From NCBI GenBank assembly GCA_003864495.1, contig ML133409.1, forward strand, positions 1,581,671 to 1,645,670: a stretch of 64,000 bases of DNA. Reading direction: 5' to 3'. Shown one piece after another: positions 25,591-38,756 of the stretch. Both the position numbers and the translations under genes were made by a program. The notes under the pieces are model-generated. The model did not search any database, was not told the origin of the DNA, and saw nothing but the letters and a program-made list of their open reading frames with translations. How positions within the stretch are numbered: the stretch's first letter is position 1; every line of letters begins with the position of its first letter. The DNA is from Nemopilema nomurai (Eukaryota; Cnidaria; Scyphozoa; Rhizostomeae; Rhizostomatidae).

Positions 25591-27868
25591 TTTTAGCGTA
25601 AGCAGTCTTCGTCATAAGGAAATCACCATGCGTGTGATAAACCATTATTTCTTTCATGCGTGCGATTCACACATATCTGGCTATTTCAGACCCTCTTTAC
25701 ATCGTCCCTTTCAGAAACGGTGCCATGACAGTACAAAATTCGTTTCTGGATAGCAGAGGGCGAAAATTTGTTATTTCTACGGCAAAGTTTCTTCACCTTT
25801 TAGATTCTGTGATGCTTTATGAAAGTAACAAAAAGGCACTTAAGACTTTTTTCCTGTGTTTTAGACTTTTTGTCACTGTTAATCTGAGATGACATTTACA
25901 TGACAAAGAAAGTTTTTCATCAGTGTTTGAAACAAGGATGGGTTTTTTTAAAAGACTGCTTCGATCTATGAAGACCCAATTTTTCAGAAGATAAAAAACC
26001 GGCTAATTGATAAAATAATAAAGAAACCTTATATTGTGAAGGTTCAGTGTCCAGGTCGGGCAGTTTTGTTTGAAACCATGCTGGATTGATGAATTTTCTT
26101 ATAAAGCGTTCAATTAAGTTGAAAGTTGCTATGAGACTATTATTTCTTCTCTTTCTTTGGCAGTCCAGTTTTTATCGTTCATGTAAAAACATAATAGCAT
26201 CTCCATCTCCATTGCAATAAACACAGCCTCCTATCTGATAGCATCAAGCGTAGTGTACTAAATGCTACTGTAGAATTCGAGCCGCTTATTGAAATAATAA
26301 TCTCTGCACAGGGGCACAGATTGGGGAATTCTTCGCGTTTGAATTTAAATATTTTTGGCCACAAAGATCGGACAGTGCTTCCACGATAATAGGCCTTTAC
26401 AAACGTCTTTCCATTTGAAGAAAACCTTTTATAATCACCAAAAGCTGACGACCGCCATGTTTGGGGGGGGGAGGGGGGAGGATTCAAACAACTCGATCAA
26501 CACATCAAATCACAATAGAAAGACACAATAGGCACTATTAAAAGAATTTGTTGTTGCTGAGATGTTGCTCAGCTAATGAAAAACAAAATTTCTAATTTTT
26601 CGTTAAAGAAAGCAATTTTATGAAGGTCAAAAGCAACGGTCAAGTCAAAGGTAAAATACATCTCATGCGTGCGACAAATCGTTTGCATTATTGGCGCCAT
26701 GCGTGTGCCGATGCGTGCGCCGATGCGTGCGCGTACGACCAAGACAGCGTAAGCATTATGCTGTGGGGTAAGAAATACCACGAGGTGACTCACGAAAAGT
26801 TATATCAATGCTTTAAGAGAAAAGAGTGAAGAAAGAGGTCACGTAGAGAGTTCCTTTCAACGTGGGAGGTTCGAGTTTCTTCACAGACATGGGTCAAACA
26901 CAACACAAAAACATTTCTACAATGTCGATTTATACACTAGAACACCATTGTTACATAAAATCATGAGACAATTCACTTAGTACGAAAATATAAAATGACA
27001 AATTATAGCAAACTCGAAAGCAGGGTAGCCCTGAGATCTTTTACCCGAAGAGCAGTGTGCAAACTAGTCCTAAACTATATTAATGTTCAACCTGAGAACA
27101 CCATATTATGTTCTGAAGAGCGACCTAAAATAATTTGAAAAGGCGGATGCGACACGAATTGGATTGAGATTCTTATGATGCATTATGCCGATATCAACAC
27201 CACATACAAACATAACGTGCACATTGTACATCACTAAAGCACAGGGGAATCGACCCGCAACTTTTCTGATACCAAAAATCGATAAGCCCCGTATTATTCT
27301 GCAACTTGCATGATATGCAACGGCCGAATCTCCACACGTTCAAACAGCCTTGTTCACAACTGACTTGAAACTCATGGCACTGTGTTAACATCAATTACAA
27401 TATGAACAATTGGTTTAATAATCTACCAATCAGTACCAGGCAATGCTGGAATCACAATGGCGGCTCCTATATTACTACATTAAATCGCGAATTTCGCTGC
27501 TCATTCTAATGTTAGAGCCGAAACGATGATGATGCAGATTGGACTTGCCAATTTCAACACAATTTTCAAACATATTGTTCTGGAGGCTAATAATGTTCAA
27601 ATCATGTTGGACAGCCGGTGCCCGCCCGAGGGTGGCCCTGCACTCTTGCACTGGCCTTGGGGATCTAAAGCATTGTGGAAATGGTGGATAGTTCCACCCT
27701 AAGTTAAGCGTCCCTAATAGTTACCGTAACCCCTTTGCTATGAAATTGGACAAACTCCCTCCACGATAACACTTTTTTGCATATCGACAGAGTCTCACAC
27801 TGCTCCGAGTAACACTGCAAGAATCTACTTCTTAACTTTCTTCTGAGTCGACAGAAAACTCTTTAAAA
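25591..27868. other. Gene-poor interval between the element and TMEM179B-like gene B
   Basis: No gene is supported. At 26462-26480 there is a poly-G stretch (GGGGGGGGGAGGGGGGAGG). At 26697-26735 GCCGATGCGTGC is repeated two to three times. A predicted nested hairpin at 26826-26884 is listed separately. Confidence 0.4.
26826..26884 (+). other. Nested hairpin with tRNA-like GGTTCGAG
   Basis: GTGAAGAAA at the left pairs perfectly with TTTCTTCAC at the right (9 bp), and inside it CACGT pairs with ACGTG. The segment contains GGTTCGAG, which resembles a tRNA B box or T loop. At 59 bases, with no anticodon or D arm that I can fold, it is not a normal tRNA. Confidence 0.2.
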
Positions 27869-30800
27869 TTACAGCGGTGACAGCCTACGTGGGTGCCTCC
27901 TTTGATGGATGATCCAGCCACTGATCCATAGAAGACAAAGTACAACAAGTGATATCTACAGAGACGAAGAGATCTTTGGTAAATTCGTGTCACTAGATCA
28001 GTTACAAGTTCAAGCAATGTCGATACCGGATAGGAATTAGCGTTTAAATAGCTTCTAGGGCGAACAGTGAGAAATATTATCGGAAGTGAGGTATCGAAAA
28101 TGTCACAAAGTGAAGTCAGTTACTTTGACACTTCAATGAGCAATGGGGAAAAGATTTGTACAAAGGGGGGCAAAATATGGAGAGGAAATTAAGTCTACAT
28201 AAATAGTTCAAAATTACTATGAACAATTAACGTAATAAAATATTCCTATGTGGATGCCCCATAATTGTTATTAGCGATTTGTTAAGTTTTGCCACGCCGG
28301 TTTGAAACCATCAACTGATCTAGGGGGCACTGTGCATAAGAAACATTTAAATTTGATAAGTGAGATGCTGATTTGAATGGGGGCATGTATGTCAACAAAG
28401 AGGGGGGTGGTCTGGGGCGGAACAATCGATAGGGGCAGCGGAAACAGGGTGGGTAGAGGATTGGAGTAGGTAGTGCTGGTAGGTGGGTGGTGAACAAGGG
28501 TGATCAGAATGCACAACGAAAGTTGGCTGGTTCACATTTGGCAGTCGCGACCTTTGATAAGCCTGTTTCTAACAAAAATCTGTAACGTGTTAGGGTTTTG
28601 TTAATTAGTTGTGTTGCGTGCAGTGCCTCTGATTGATGTTAATCTTGTTAACAAGCATGTATTGTCTTCTGTCAATGTGTCGTTTCCGTTATTGTGATCC
28701 CGTTCATTGTTCTTGAGTGACGTATTTCTGTTGATTGTCATAATTATATTCAGTGTGTTTCGTGACCATTTGAAATCGATTTGAGATAGTTAGTTCTGTT
28801 GCCTCCGCTGTTGTCTAACTTGCCTTAGGGCCTAAGCACGCAATCTTCTTCCACGTTAACAAGAACCCAGTTTCGTTATAAATCGATTCTTTAAGGGCGT
28901 TTTATCAATCCCCAATCTAAAACATTATTCAAATCTTCAAGATGTACCCCCCGTCATCATCCATATTTGGGTAGCATTAGTAGCAAGAACAATGAGCGCA
29001 GACTCACCTGGGACACCCTGCAGAAATCAAGATACGAGTAGGCATCTAGATATTTCGGGGTGAATGTCTTGAAATCTGTGTTGTGGAACAGCTCCGACGA
29101 ACAGCTGGAAAAGACACATTTGTTGAGAGCCAGCCGAATGTAACGATAACTAGGGTACAACATACCAAAAGACAAAGCAGGCATTGCTACACAATTATAC
29201 AGCATGTGGGACAACCTCGGGTGCCCTCATATCTGAGAATTTCTGAATAGGAAATAACAGAGTCCAGAAAAGTTGTTAAGCTTCCTCCAGACAAAAACAT
29301 CCTAGAAGGCCAACCTTCCTCGCAGAGCAACAGAAAGTGGGCATGGCGTAGGTGTGTTACATGGGCTTCTATTGTTTATCGAGGACCTTCCTCCGGTCAG
29401 TGACCGTGCGACCGTTATGTTTTCCTGGCTCTGAGAAATAGCATCAAAACTTCTTGCGAAACACCTAAAAGGACTTGACTTTGAATCGAACAAGAAGGAA
29501 ACGAGTGAATTTCATAAAGTGTGCAGGGTCATCACGGAGTGACACAGCAGTTTAATAAATTCGAATGAAATGACGGCCAAGGCTACCTGGTACACCGCGG
29601 CCTCCATCCAATGGGCAGAACAACGTTAGTTTCTTATCAATACATATTCCGTTCACCAGAGGACTTTTATCGGGTAGAAATTTGATAAGCTGATACTAGA
29701 AGCGAGAAGAAGCCACAGCTTATCGAAATAAAATTCCAAAAAACTGGTTTATGAATAATAAATTTTGCGAAACGTGGCTAATACTCTATTCGCATCTCGG
29801 TTAGAATCGGCTCGAATTCCACCTCTATATGTAGGGCCGTTACGATCAACATCACACTGTACTGTGAAAGCCTTATCACAAACCAGCTAAAACCGTTCCT
29901 AACCTCCTTGTCTCCTGTTACATACCCTGTGGGTCTGGTACCCAGGGTATCTGTTACAGCGCACGGTATACAATCTAAAGGTACTCTTAAAGAGGTGTAG
30001 TCCTGTATGGCGATCGCTTTTTGAAACTTTGTCATTGTCAATAAAGAGATGATATTTTACTTCATCCAAAAACAGCCGCCATTAAACCATTCTGGATCAT
30101 ACAACCCGTTTCAAGTTCATTGGTTGGGTTGATTATTTCTGATTCTCTTCGGCGATACTCGTGCCCAGGCTAATGCTGCTGAATGGCTCTGACGCACTAT
30201 GCGTTTCGACGATTCTCTGTAGGAACGTTAGAAGTATTGAAGAGGACTTCGCTCACAGCTGGCCTTGGTTCAGCGTATATCCAAACATTGACAGTTTGGG
30301 TCTCATACTTTGATTATTGGGATTTACATTTTTAAATAGAAACTGCCTGAGATGGGGGCTTGGCAGATTTGCTAAGAAACCATTTGGCGAGCTGGAGATT
30401 GGGCCCCCGTCCAGCTGACAGAATCTACTAAACAGGTTTAAAGACCGCAAAGACGGAATTTTGCCAGGGAAACTAGCACGCTGGAGAGCCTAATATATTG
30501 CTTAACATTTCAGCCAAATCGAGAGGGGTAAGTTTCCATTGTCAATGACTTCTTCAAATTAAAAAAACGCGCTCAAAGTGGAACATTTCTGTGTCAAGGC
30601 TCGTTTATTTGATAAACGAAAGTAATACAAAAACGCAACTGAATACCTTAAAAGTATTACCAAACATTATCAAATACAACAAAACATTTTAAACATCGAC
30701 AAAAACTTTATTAATGTTAGACAATACTTCACAATGCTACAAAATCTGATGGTATTTAGGCTGTGTTGAAGACATCACCTTATCAAATTTGCAAAAATAA

Positions 30801-33800
30801 TTTTGTATAAGGTGTAGGACGCATTCAGAAAATTTGGGCTGAAACAGCATACTGAAAAGAACAATGTAGAAAAGTCCAGTCGGACATCAACTCACAACTT
30901 GTTCACGTCGAAACTGTCACAGAATGCTTGGTTTCCTTTCAGAAGCAACAAAAAGTCTATCGTCGCCAAAATTGGAACCAACGCTGCTAGGAATTTTGAA
31001 AACATTTTACTGAGCCTGAAAAATAAGCATAGAACCATTATCAAACAAATTCTTAAACAGTGGTCTATACTGTACTGTAGTGAGTCGCACACAGCATAAC
31101 GAGACTAGTACGAGTCATGGAAAAGAGTTTTACTTCTCTACTTTCATCTGGGCGGTACTTATTCGTGCTGACGTCATTGCACGCTAGAATTGCACCACGC
31201 AAATCTCTACAATACCACGTGACATAGAGCAGGACTACACTATAATTTACTACATGGTACTTAACATAATCGTCAAGTGCTCCAATAAACAGTACCCGCA
31301 TTGCATCTGTAACCATTGCCGTTAAATAGATACGCATGTGGGTATCAATAGCTTTACGAAACAGCAGCGATTTGCCTCAAGAGGACTCGTCAACCTGTCA
31401 CACACACTGCATCTGCGTAGCCACATTAAATGCGATTAATTAGTAATATGTTTAGTATGATTTTTTGAAAGAAATCATAAATCAGACTGATAATCAAAAG
31501 CAGCAAACAAAAAAGGTTAAATAATATCATGAAGACTCAATAGTTTTGGCAAAGAGAAGGATAAAAGCCAGTTTGATAACATATAATACTCAAGTCCGAA
31601 ACATTTCTCCACAACTGTACTGCCACATCAAGACAGATTCAAGGCCCCTTTCGACAGGGGTTTTAGTCATGTGCCCCCTGTTTGGGATTAACGGCTGCAC
31701 CACATTAGAAAATTCTTTATTTAGAAAATTTAATTGCTTTTCAAACTCTGCACACAAGAAAGTAGGCATTTGGTTTAATTTAGGTGAATTTAGTATGATT
31801 GACCTGTTGACTGTTTGGCTAGGGAATTAACAAATAGAGCCTTTCAAGAAATTAAGAATCACGGCGCTTCTAGACTTAAAATCACACGCTTAACGGTTCT
31901 TCAAGGAACAAACAGCGTTCAACGACTTTCGCTGTTGAGAAAGGATTTTCTAGCATGACCTTTGTCACGATGCTTACCTAGGCAACTTAATTTAGAAAAG
32001 CTTTAAAAAGTCTGGAAATTTTCACAAAGCGTTATTCATTATTCAATGCTGAGAATCAATTGGTGCTGGCATCTTGAAAGGTTACTGAGACAATCTTGAA
32101 TCACTTTCACTTGGTTGTAACCCGTGATCGAGAATACCTATCAGGCCATTCACTGCTTCCTGCCGGTCGATAATTCGGGGTCAATTTGGTGCAACTTTAA
32201 AAGAATATCAAATATTACACACGAAAGAAAAGAAATGTCAGCTATCAGTATGACAAATGTGCCTCAAAAAGTTAAACTTTACTGGCTCAAATGCAGGTCC
32301 TTTTCGATAGCTGGTGACAAGTCTTATATACAAATGGTACACATGTTGCACACTAGTCCACTAGGGTACACATGGCAATGGAATTTTATCAAAATTACAA
32401 GAGTTACGTTGATGGAACACGCACAAATGTAGGCCCTCCCTTTATTTCATGATTAATTAGTAATGACGTTGACAACCAGAGGCTAGATCTCGAAAACTGA
32501 TCATTTCAGACAATACAGCCTGGAGAGACAAGTGGGCTTTCAACCAATCACTTAATCTTTCAGCACTAATATCTTATCAGGAATAAGGGACTGCATAATT
32601 CCTTCTACTGAGAAAAGCATAAATAATTTATATATCTTAGCTACAGATAATCAAAATGCTGCACGGATGACAACGATCCTACGTCAGAACTCTTAGAAAC
32701 TATCCACCATCAAAGCCATTAAGCACAGAATCATTGCAATATGCTTGGAGGCTTGGGTAATGGGGAATTTAGAAGATGCTACTTGAGGCTCTAGTTAGTC
32801 AATATCTTTGGTTACCAACAACATGCAAAATCATTTAGAAGCCACATTGTCAACAAGTGAAAACTTGGTATCAAAATTACTATTATACCATTTCATTGTC
32901 ATGTCAAATTCTTTGACTAGTCTTAAAGAGACACGGAAAGTACTCAAGGAAGCCAACGAAACAGGAGCACAGTGACATTCACCTCAACAAACATATCTCT
33001 TGCTTTTTAGAGCTTGCATCTCTTGGAGCAGCATCAATTAAGAGGTTTTATCAACATGAACAAGTCTCTACCTAATTCTATTCTTTTCTACTCCCTATTC
33101 TATCATTTTTTTCAAAAACCAATTTTATCTAGCAAATTGACTCTGGAATTGATGATTAAATTATCTAGCTCCTTGAATTTACTGTTGCATTTGAAAAGAT
33201 CCACCATGAAAAAGTCTCCAAAAGCTACCAAGTAAACCGAACTATTCAAGAGCAAAACATCTAATTACATAATCTTTGCGAAGAAATGATATGTATAACT
33301 ATACGATCCTTGTTAAACTCCAATAAATGGCCTTGAAACAGAGCCTTCTTGAAATAATATATATTCTGATTATGATATAGCGGATCACAATTTAACTTAA
33401 AGCTATAGCAAGTGGTAGATACAAATGCTTGGTCTATAAAACAATCCTTGCCTAAGTTAAAAAGTAATTAGCTTCATATATTCAAAGCCAACAGATATGC
33501 CAGCTACCCGTACCTGCAGTGGCCCTTTAAATACATGCAAATTAAAACCATTTTAAATGAAAATTCCAAACGATTCTAAACTACATCAGGAAAATGCAAA
33601 AATTGTCTGATCTACTTCTTCAATCTCAATTAGCTATGCACAAAGAGCAAGGAAATGGAATACCATTAAGAAGTAATATAAGTGAATAGATAACCAAAAT
33701 AGCGGCCATAAAGACATAAAACAGATTATATCCCATGGGAAACAGGACCTAACAAGACTAAAAGGCTCGAAAGAAAAACTTAACTGACAATTTTTTATCA

Positions 33801-34506
33801 ATGTTTCTGACACTCAGCTTCCTCCAATGAAATGGCCTGAATCTAACTTTTACAAAGCTTAAGTTAAAAATTGATAGCCATTCTTTTCTTAAAAAGAGAA
33901 CAATGTAAGAAAAAATAAGGGGATGAAATGGGAAGACAGAGCTTGCCAAGCGCATCATTGTGGTGAAGCTTAGTAAACCCTGGATCACATTTCTAAAACT
34001 TATATTTTAGCTGTTGTTGTTTGTGAAAAGAAACTAGTCATAACTTTTAATGACAAAAAACAATGCCCAGAAACTCCCTTGTATCAAGAAAGATACACAT
34101 TCTCATGGATAGCCAGATTAATGCAGCACTTGACAAAGTTTTGGATTACCCCCTCATTGCTTTCCTATGCTCTACTCTTGGCAGGCCCTAGGAAAACTTA
34201 CCAATAACCACTGCTCTGAAGACTTTTTAGGAAGAACCACAAACAGATGGCCAGGATGAAAAGACTTGATGTAATAAAAAAATTGCAGCAACTGACAGGA
34301 CCTGGAACAACTATTCTTTTCAGCTCATACATCTTTGCGAACATGAGGCAGGCTTTTGAACGGCTGTGTGCAGCAGTGAAAAAGTAGAGATTGACAATGG
34401 CTGCCAAGGATGAACACAAAAACATGAACAAATCTATTCTCAAAAATGTCTTCATTGCATTCATCACTTGAACTGCAGACAGCTGGTAGACTGAGTCCTC
34501 TGCCAT
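27869..34506 (-). CDS. TMEM179B: TMEM179/TMEM179B-like four-pass membrane protein, gene B
   Basis: Minus-strand exons 34202-34506, 30896-31015, 29008-29104 and 27869-27955 give 609 nt and 202 residues. Exons 2 and 3 have exactly the lengths of those in gene A (120 and 97) and the same phases (2, 2, 0), and the proteins align throughout. Examples are FAKMYELKRIVVPGP against FAELNDLKRVLTPGP, FTPKYLDAYSY against FTPRYMKAWSF, and a shared cysteine late in exon 2. Hydrophobic segments lie near residues 24-44, 78-98, 108-128 and 174-192. The first coding exon starts at an acceptor at 34594-34596, so a 5' untranslated exon exists upstream. The chain stops within the last membrane exon and lacks the acidic tail of gene A. 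An alternative donor inside exon 4 (CAC|GTAGGC, phase 1 as in A) could lead to a further exon that I did not find. Confidence 0.72.
29258..29433. mobile_element. Short non-autonomous element with hAT-like ends, copy 2
   Basis: This 176-bp relative of 25416-25590 lies in the same orientation, inside the intron between exons 2 and 3 of TMEM179B-like gene B. It starts CAGAGTCCAGAAAA and ends TTTTCCTGGCTCTG. The flanks GGAAATAA and AGAAATAG match in 6 of 8 positions. Both copies share the internal words CGAGGACCTTCCTCCGG and TCAGTGACCGTGCGACCGT. Confidence 0.7.
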
Positions 34507-34593
34507 TATGACACAAATGAATTATAAAGGCAGTTGCTGGCTGCGTAGAATGGTGCAGTGGTGTCACATGAGACCTGTTTTTGTTCCAAATAC

Positions 34594-36146
34594 CTACAAG
34601 AAATATAAACAGATATTACAAAGTAAACACAAGAAAGTATTTTTATGGCGAAATTTGTCCTAAGGTGGCAAAACTTGTCCTGACATTGCATTTGTTAGAA
34701 AAGATTGATCAGAAGACACTCTGTCTTACTGAATCTAGTAATCTTGTCCAAAAACAAGGAACAAATGAAATTCTATTGCTTGCTATGTTTGGGATGTTAA
34801 TGGCCCAGAGATCCAACAGAGCCAGGGTAGAGGTCAATTCATGTATAAGGATAGCCTACAACTTACCTACTGTTTAGATTTGATCTGCCCATAGTTTAAT
34901 CAAAACTTTATTAACCAGCTGACCTGTTTGGTTCTTAAGTGACAAAACAATTTAAGAATAACACTAAATAATAGCAAAATTGTTACAACCTTAACACGTA
35001 TGCCTCAGTTAAAGCAGTGACAAGAACAGAATGTGCAAAAAATGCCATACAGTATACAGTACAAAACAGGTAGCATAAGTAAAAATAAAGATTTAAAAAA
35101 TGTTTCATTGATAACACCATGTGAATTGTAGGTGGTGATGAATTCTAATGTTGCTTTGATTTCATCATCAACATGGTATGGAACAAAAAGGATGGTTTCC
35201 TTATTTGAAAGTTTCCTTACTGCACTATCCTGTGGTCATGGCACCCTAAGGTGGTAGACCTATGAAACCAATATCAGAGTGTACGCATTTTGTGGTTGAT
35301 ATCCATACAAAATGCAAGGTTTGAAAAATTTGGCTTCATGGAAGGACACAAGAGTACAAACACTAAATTGAATATGGGCCCCATCAGAGTTGCATCTTTT
35401 TAGGTAAGTACATAGTTGAAGAAATGCTGTTGCTATCAACACTATATAAGAGATACATTTTACTTGATTTTGGCTTTTAGATTAATTCTAAATGAAACAA
35501 AAAGAAAATGTGTATATGAATTGCTTACATTGCTAAAATGACTGTACAGTGAGTTTCAGGAGAAACAGATTAAGCTCTATTAATTCTTTTGAATGCATCT
35601 TGGAGAATGGTCTTGGAAAACGTTATAGACTGAATGAATTAAACTCCTTTGAATAAATGCTGAGGGTTTATATTTGCTACCATGGCTCCATCATTTTCTA
35701 CCAATTCAGCAGGCTTAGTTATATTTACTACTAATATTTGAAAAACATTCCCAGACAACTAAGCATATATAGGAGATTTTCGTCCTTCAATTACTTGTCA
35801 ACAAGTGTTACACATTTTACTCAAAGATTACATAAATTATAGCAATGTGTTGCATCATCCAACAATTCGATCAGCAGTGAACAAATACTACTTAGCATTA
35901 ACTACAAAGTTTAGCCTAAAAACATTGAAATTTTAACAGATTGTATGCTTATCTAGAAAAATTATCTATAAACTTTATAATTGTAATACCACAAACTTTC
36001 ATTCTTTAAACCATATACAAAGACATTTCATATCGTGCATGAGCATTATTGATTTGAAAGCTTGTAAAAATATACTCCCAACTGTAATTCGAACGGAGCT
36101 TAGCACCGCTCAGACAGTAGCTAAGTTTTGCTTGATCGCCGCCAAA
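34594..36146. other. Intergenic DNA between divergent genes
   Basis: About 1.5 kb between the 5' side of TMEM179B-like gene B (minus) and the start of the unrecognised plus-strand gene. It may hold both promoters. No TATA box, RNA or coding exon could be supported. Confidence 0.4.
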
Positions 36147-37245
36147 ATGCCTATATATACAGTAGATGTGGTTCACAACTTAGAAATAAGCTTCAACAAC
36201 AGACCAATTATTGCAAGTCAAGATGAAATAAAAGAGGTGATTAGAAGCCCTATCGTCGAAAATGAAGGTGAGTACATACAATCAACATATTTAGGCGCAA
36301 GGACGCTTCACGGCTACGAAATCACCTCATTGAACGAAACTCACACGGCTTCTTCAAATGGCTCCTGTTCGAATAACCTCGGTTTGACCTCGTCTTTAGG
36401 GAGCAGCTGATGCTACGAAGGCGCCGCAGCGTGTCTGGAAGTAGTTGTCACTTTGATAACCTCCGAAATGATATGCAATTTTCAACTTTTGCTACTTTTA
36501 AGGTTTAAGTTTTACCCGTTCAAGTGTAAATTACTGATACATTCTACGGTTCAATGCCTCACATAATATGCAGTTTAAAAACAAATCAATCAGGATTAAG
36601 AATAGGCCCTTGAGCCCAGTTCTTCTACTTGTGACTTAGCGGCTACGGCATTTGCTTGATAAAACCCCTAACCGATGTAATAATTAGATATTAAATTACT
36701 TAATTAGCTTTTTGATAAGCTTCGGTGATTGTTCCGTACCAGGAAACCTGCCTCTATCGTGACTAGGGAGCAGTAAGATTTTGATTTACTTTATAAGAAG
36801 CTTTGGATCGTTTAGCCTACCAGGGATTAAGAGCCATGAGCAATTTAGTGGGTCTTAACCATTCATATTTTAATAGGAGCAGTACTCTTCTCAACCACTT
36901 TGGTGAAATTTCTCACACACATTCACAGCAAAACTGTTTCAAATTCCAACTGCGATAATATTGTGCAATACTTAAAGAAATTCTCGTGAGTACAATCATT
37001 CAATGCCATGCAAAGCTGAATATTGACGTAAATCCGTCAAGTAGAAACGGCTGGGTATTCGCTGTTTTTGCTTAAAGCGAGAATTAATCAGATGTTTTGA
37101 ACCTGCTTAGTGTATATCGACTTTCGTGTTGTGACACTGCTGATTATTATGTGGAGCTTTTGTTCCAGCACAATCTGCGAATTTGTCACTAATTTGTAGC
37201 ATTATTGGTATTATTGAGCATATCAAATGCATATACATTTATTCG
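36147..37245 (+). CDS. 5' part of an unrecognised spliced gene
   Basis: Three exons join in frame: 36147-36267, 36877-36985 and 37200-37245, with phases 1, 2 and 0 and strong donors (GAAG|GTGAGT, TCTC|GTGAGT, TTCG|GTAAGT). The start codon has a favourable context, GCCGCCAAAATGCC. The 92 residues read MPIYTVDVVHNLEISF at the start, then a polar stretch with KEVIRSPIVENEG, then HIHSKTVSNSNCDNIVQYL and an isoleucine-rich end. There is no signal peptide. I do not recognise the family. Later exons must lie to the right. One candidate follows TTTTTTGATAG at about 37537, but its phase does not fit the visible splice without another exon. The first two exons are more certain than the third. Confidence 0.55.
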
Positions 37246-38756
37246 GTAAGTATTGCTGATTTAAGACTTACAAACTTAACATCTTTCATTCCAACACTTC
37301 ATCATTACATTATCCTTTATATCCCAAACTACTTAATTGTCAATCAAAGGAGGGACATTTTTCATTGTTATTTGTCAAAAGTGCTGTTCGCTAGAAATTC
37401 AGGTATGCATATAAGTCACTTATTCCTGATTTGCAAGCGTTGTTGCTGCAAAGGTAGGCATTAACAGATTGAAATGCTCTTGCAGGACACGTAAGACTAG
37501 CAAACAATAGCAGTGTATCAACATATTTTTTGATAGGTGTCATTAAAATGTCATTATCTTTCGCTGCTAAGGGCCTTTCCATTGTTCACAAGAATTGCTC
37601 TTTCATTTTTGGTGACCGTCTCTTTCAAATCTAACTTTTCCATTTGCCTCATGTCCTTGCTATGGCCATGGCACACGTCTTGCTGACTCTTGCCCAGGAG
37701 GAAACCGCCCTCATCAGTGCGATGACCGTTTGGGTTTTTCCCTTTTACACGCATAGATGTAGATTAACAAAAGGAAAATTCAAAAGCTCTATGGTATATC
37801 AATGTCTGGCAGAAAGGGGCAGCACCTGTTAACCACCTGCAACTCGAGCTAATGAAGTTAAAACTAAAAGGCTGGCAATAATGGATGCATTGATAGTTAG
37901 CAAATAATATTATATGTAATTAATCTGATTTCAAGTGATACTGTATGTAAGGAAATATAAAAATTAAATTGAAAAGAGACTTTTAGAGTAGAATTTTATT
38001 TGTAAACTTGTGACGAAACCTTTCGCCACTACAAGTTAAAATGGGCCTAAAGACGACGCACCGGGTGACTCGTGTCAATTTTAATGATGCATCGTGTGTT
38101 TCTAAATACAAAAGCAAAATCACAAGAACAATAAATTAAAAATTTGCTTGATACGCGAGTTTCCATCTTCTGTATGAAAGGAATTGTTTCCGAACTTTAA
38201 ATCATTTGTCATACAGTTTGAAGAGTTGATGCTATCAAATGTGAGCAATCGAGGTTATGTTATTTCTTCGTACTGTAAAATTGTTTTGAAGAATGGTCTA
38301 ACATAGGCGACCTTGTCATGTTTCCTACATTGTAGACTAGATTTTAAGGTTTCCTTGCTTCTTTTCCTATACAAGTCAAAGTGAGTTGACAGGGCCTTGC
38401 ACCCTGACTCTCTTTTCAGTGTGCTATGGAGAGATTTTTGGGTGCGTTTGAATCAAACCGACTTTTAGCAGGTCAAACTGGCTAGGTGCTGTAATGTTTA
38501 CCTTTGTGTATGCATTTATAGCATAGTTTTGCCTCCCTATTACGCTTTTCTTGCCTTAAACTTCTATGTCTTCCATAGCATGCCATACGTTGTGCTATAA
38601 TGACTGGTTGCGTGATATTCGATTAGGAAAAACGTGAACAGGCGTTTTTTTATAGACGTGGTTTTTGTTTGCAAAGGGGATACTAGTGTCGTTAGTGTGC
38701 CGTTAGTAAACAGATGGAGCTTAGAATTTTTAGCTGGAGGATAAGTTTAATTAGTT
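37246..38756. other. Region that may hold further exons of the unrecognised gene
   Basis: Open frames on both strands occur at 37537-37830, including a 66-codon one on the minus strand, but none has clear homology or splice support. The rest is AT-rich with nothing seen. Confidence 0.3.

Noticed and set aside
36039..36146. Upstream extension of the 123-codon open frame before ATG 36147
   Set aside because: The ATG at 36147 has the better context, and the frame past 36267 reads through a strong donor, so the long frame is not the protein.
37554..37832. Overlapping open frames on both strands (66 and 62 codons)
   Set aside because: No motif and no consistent splice phase with the upstream exons; kept only as a note in the region entry.
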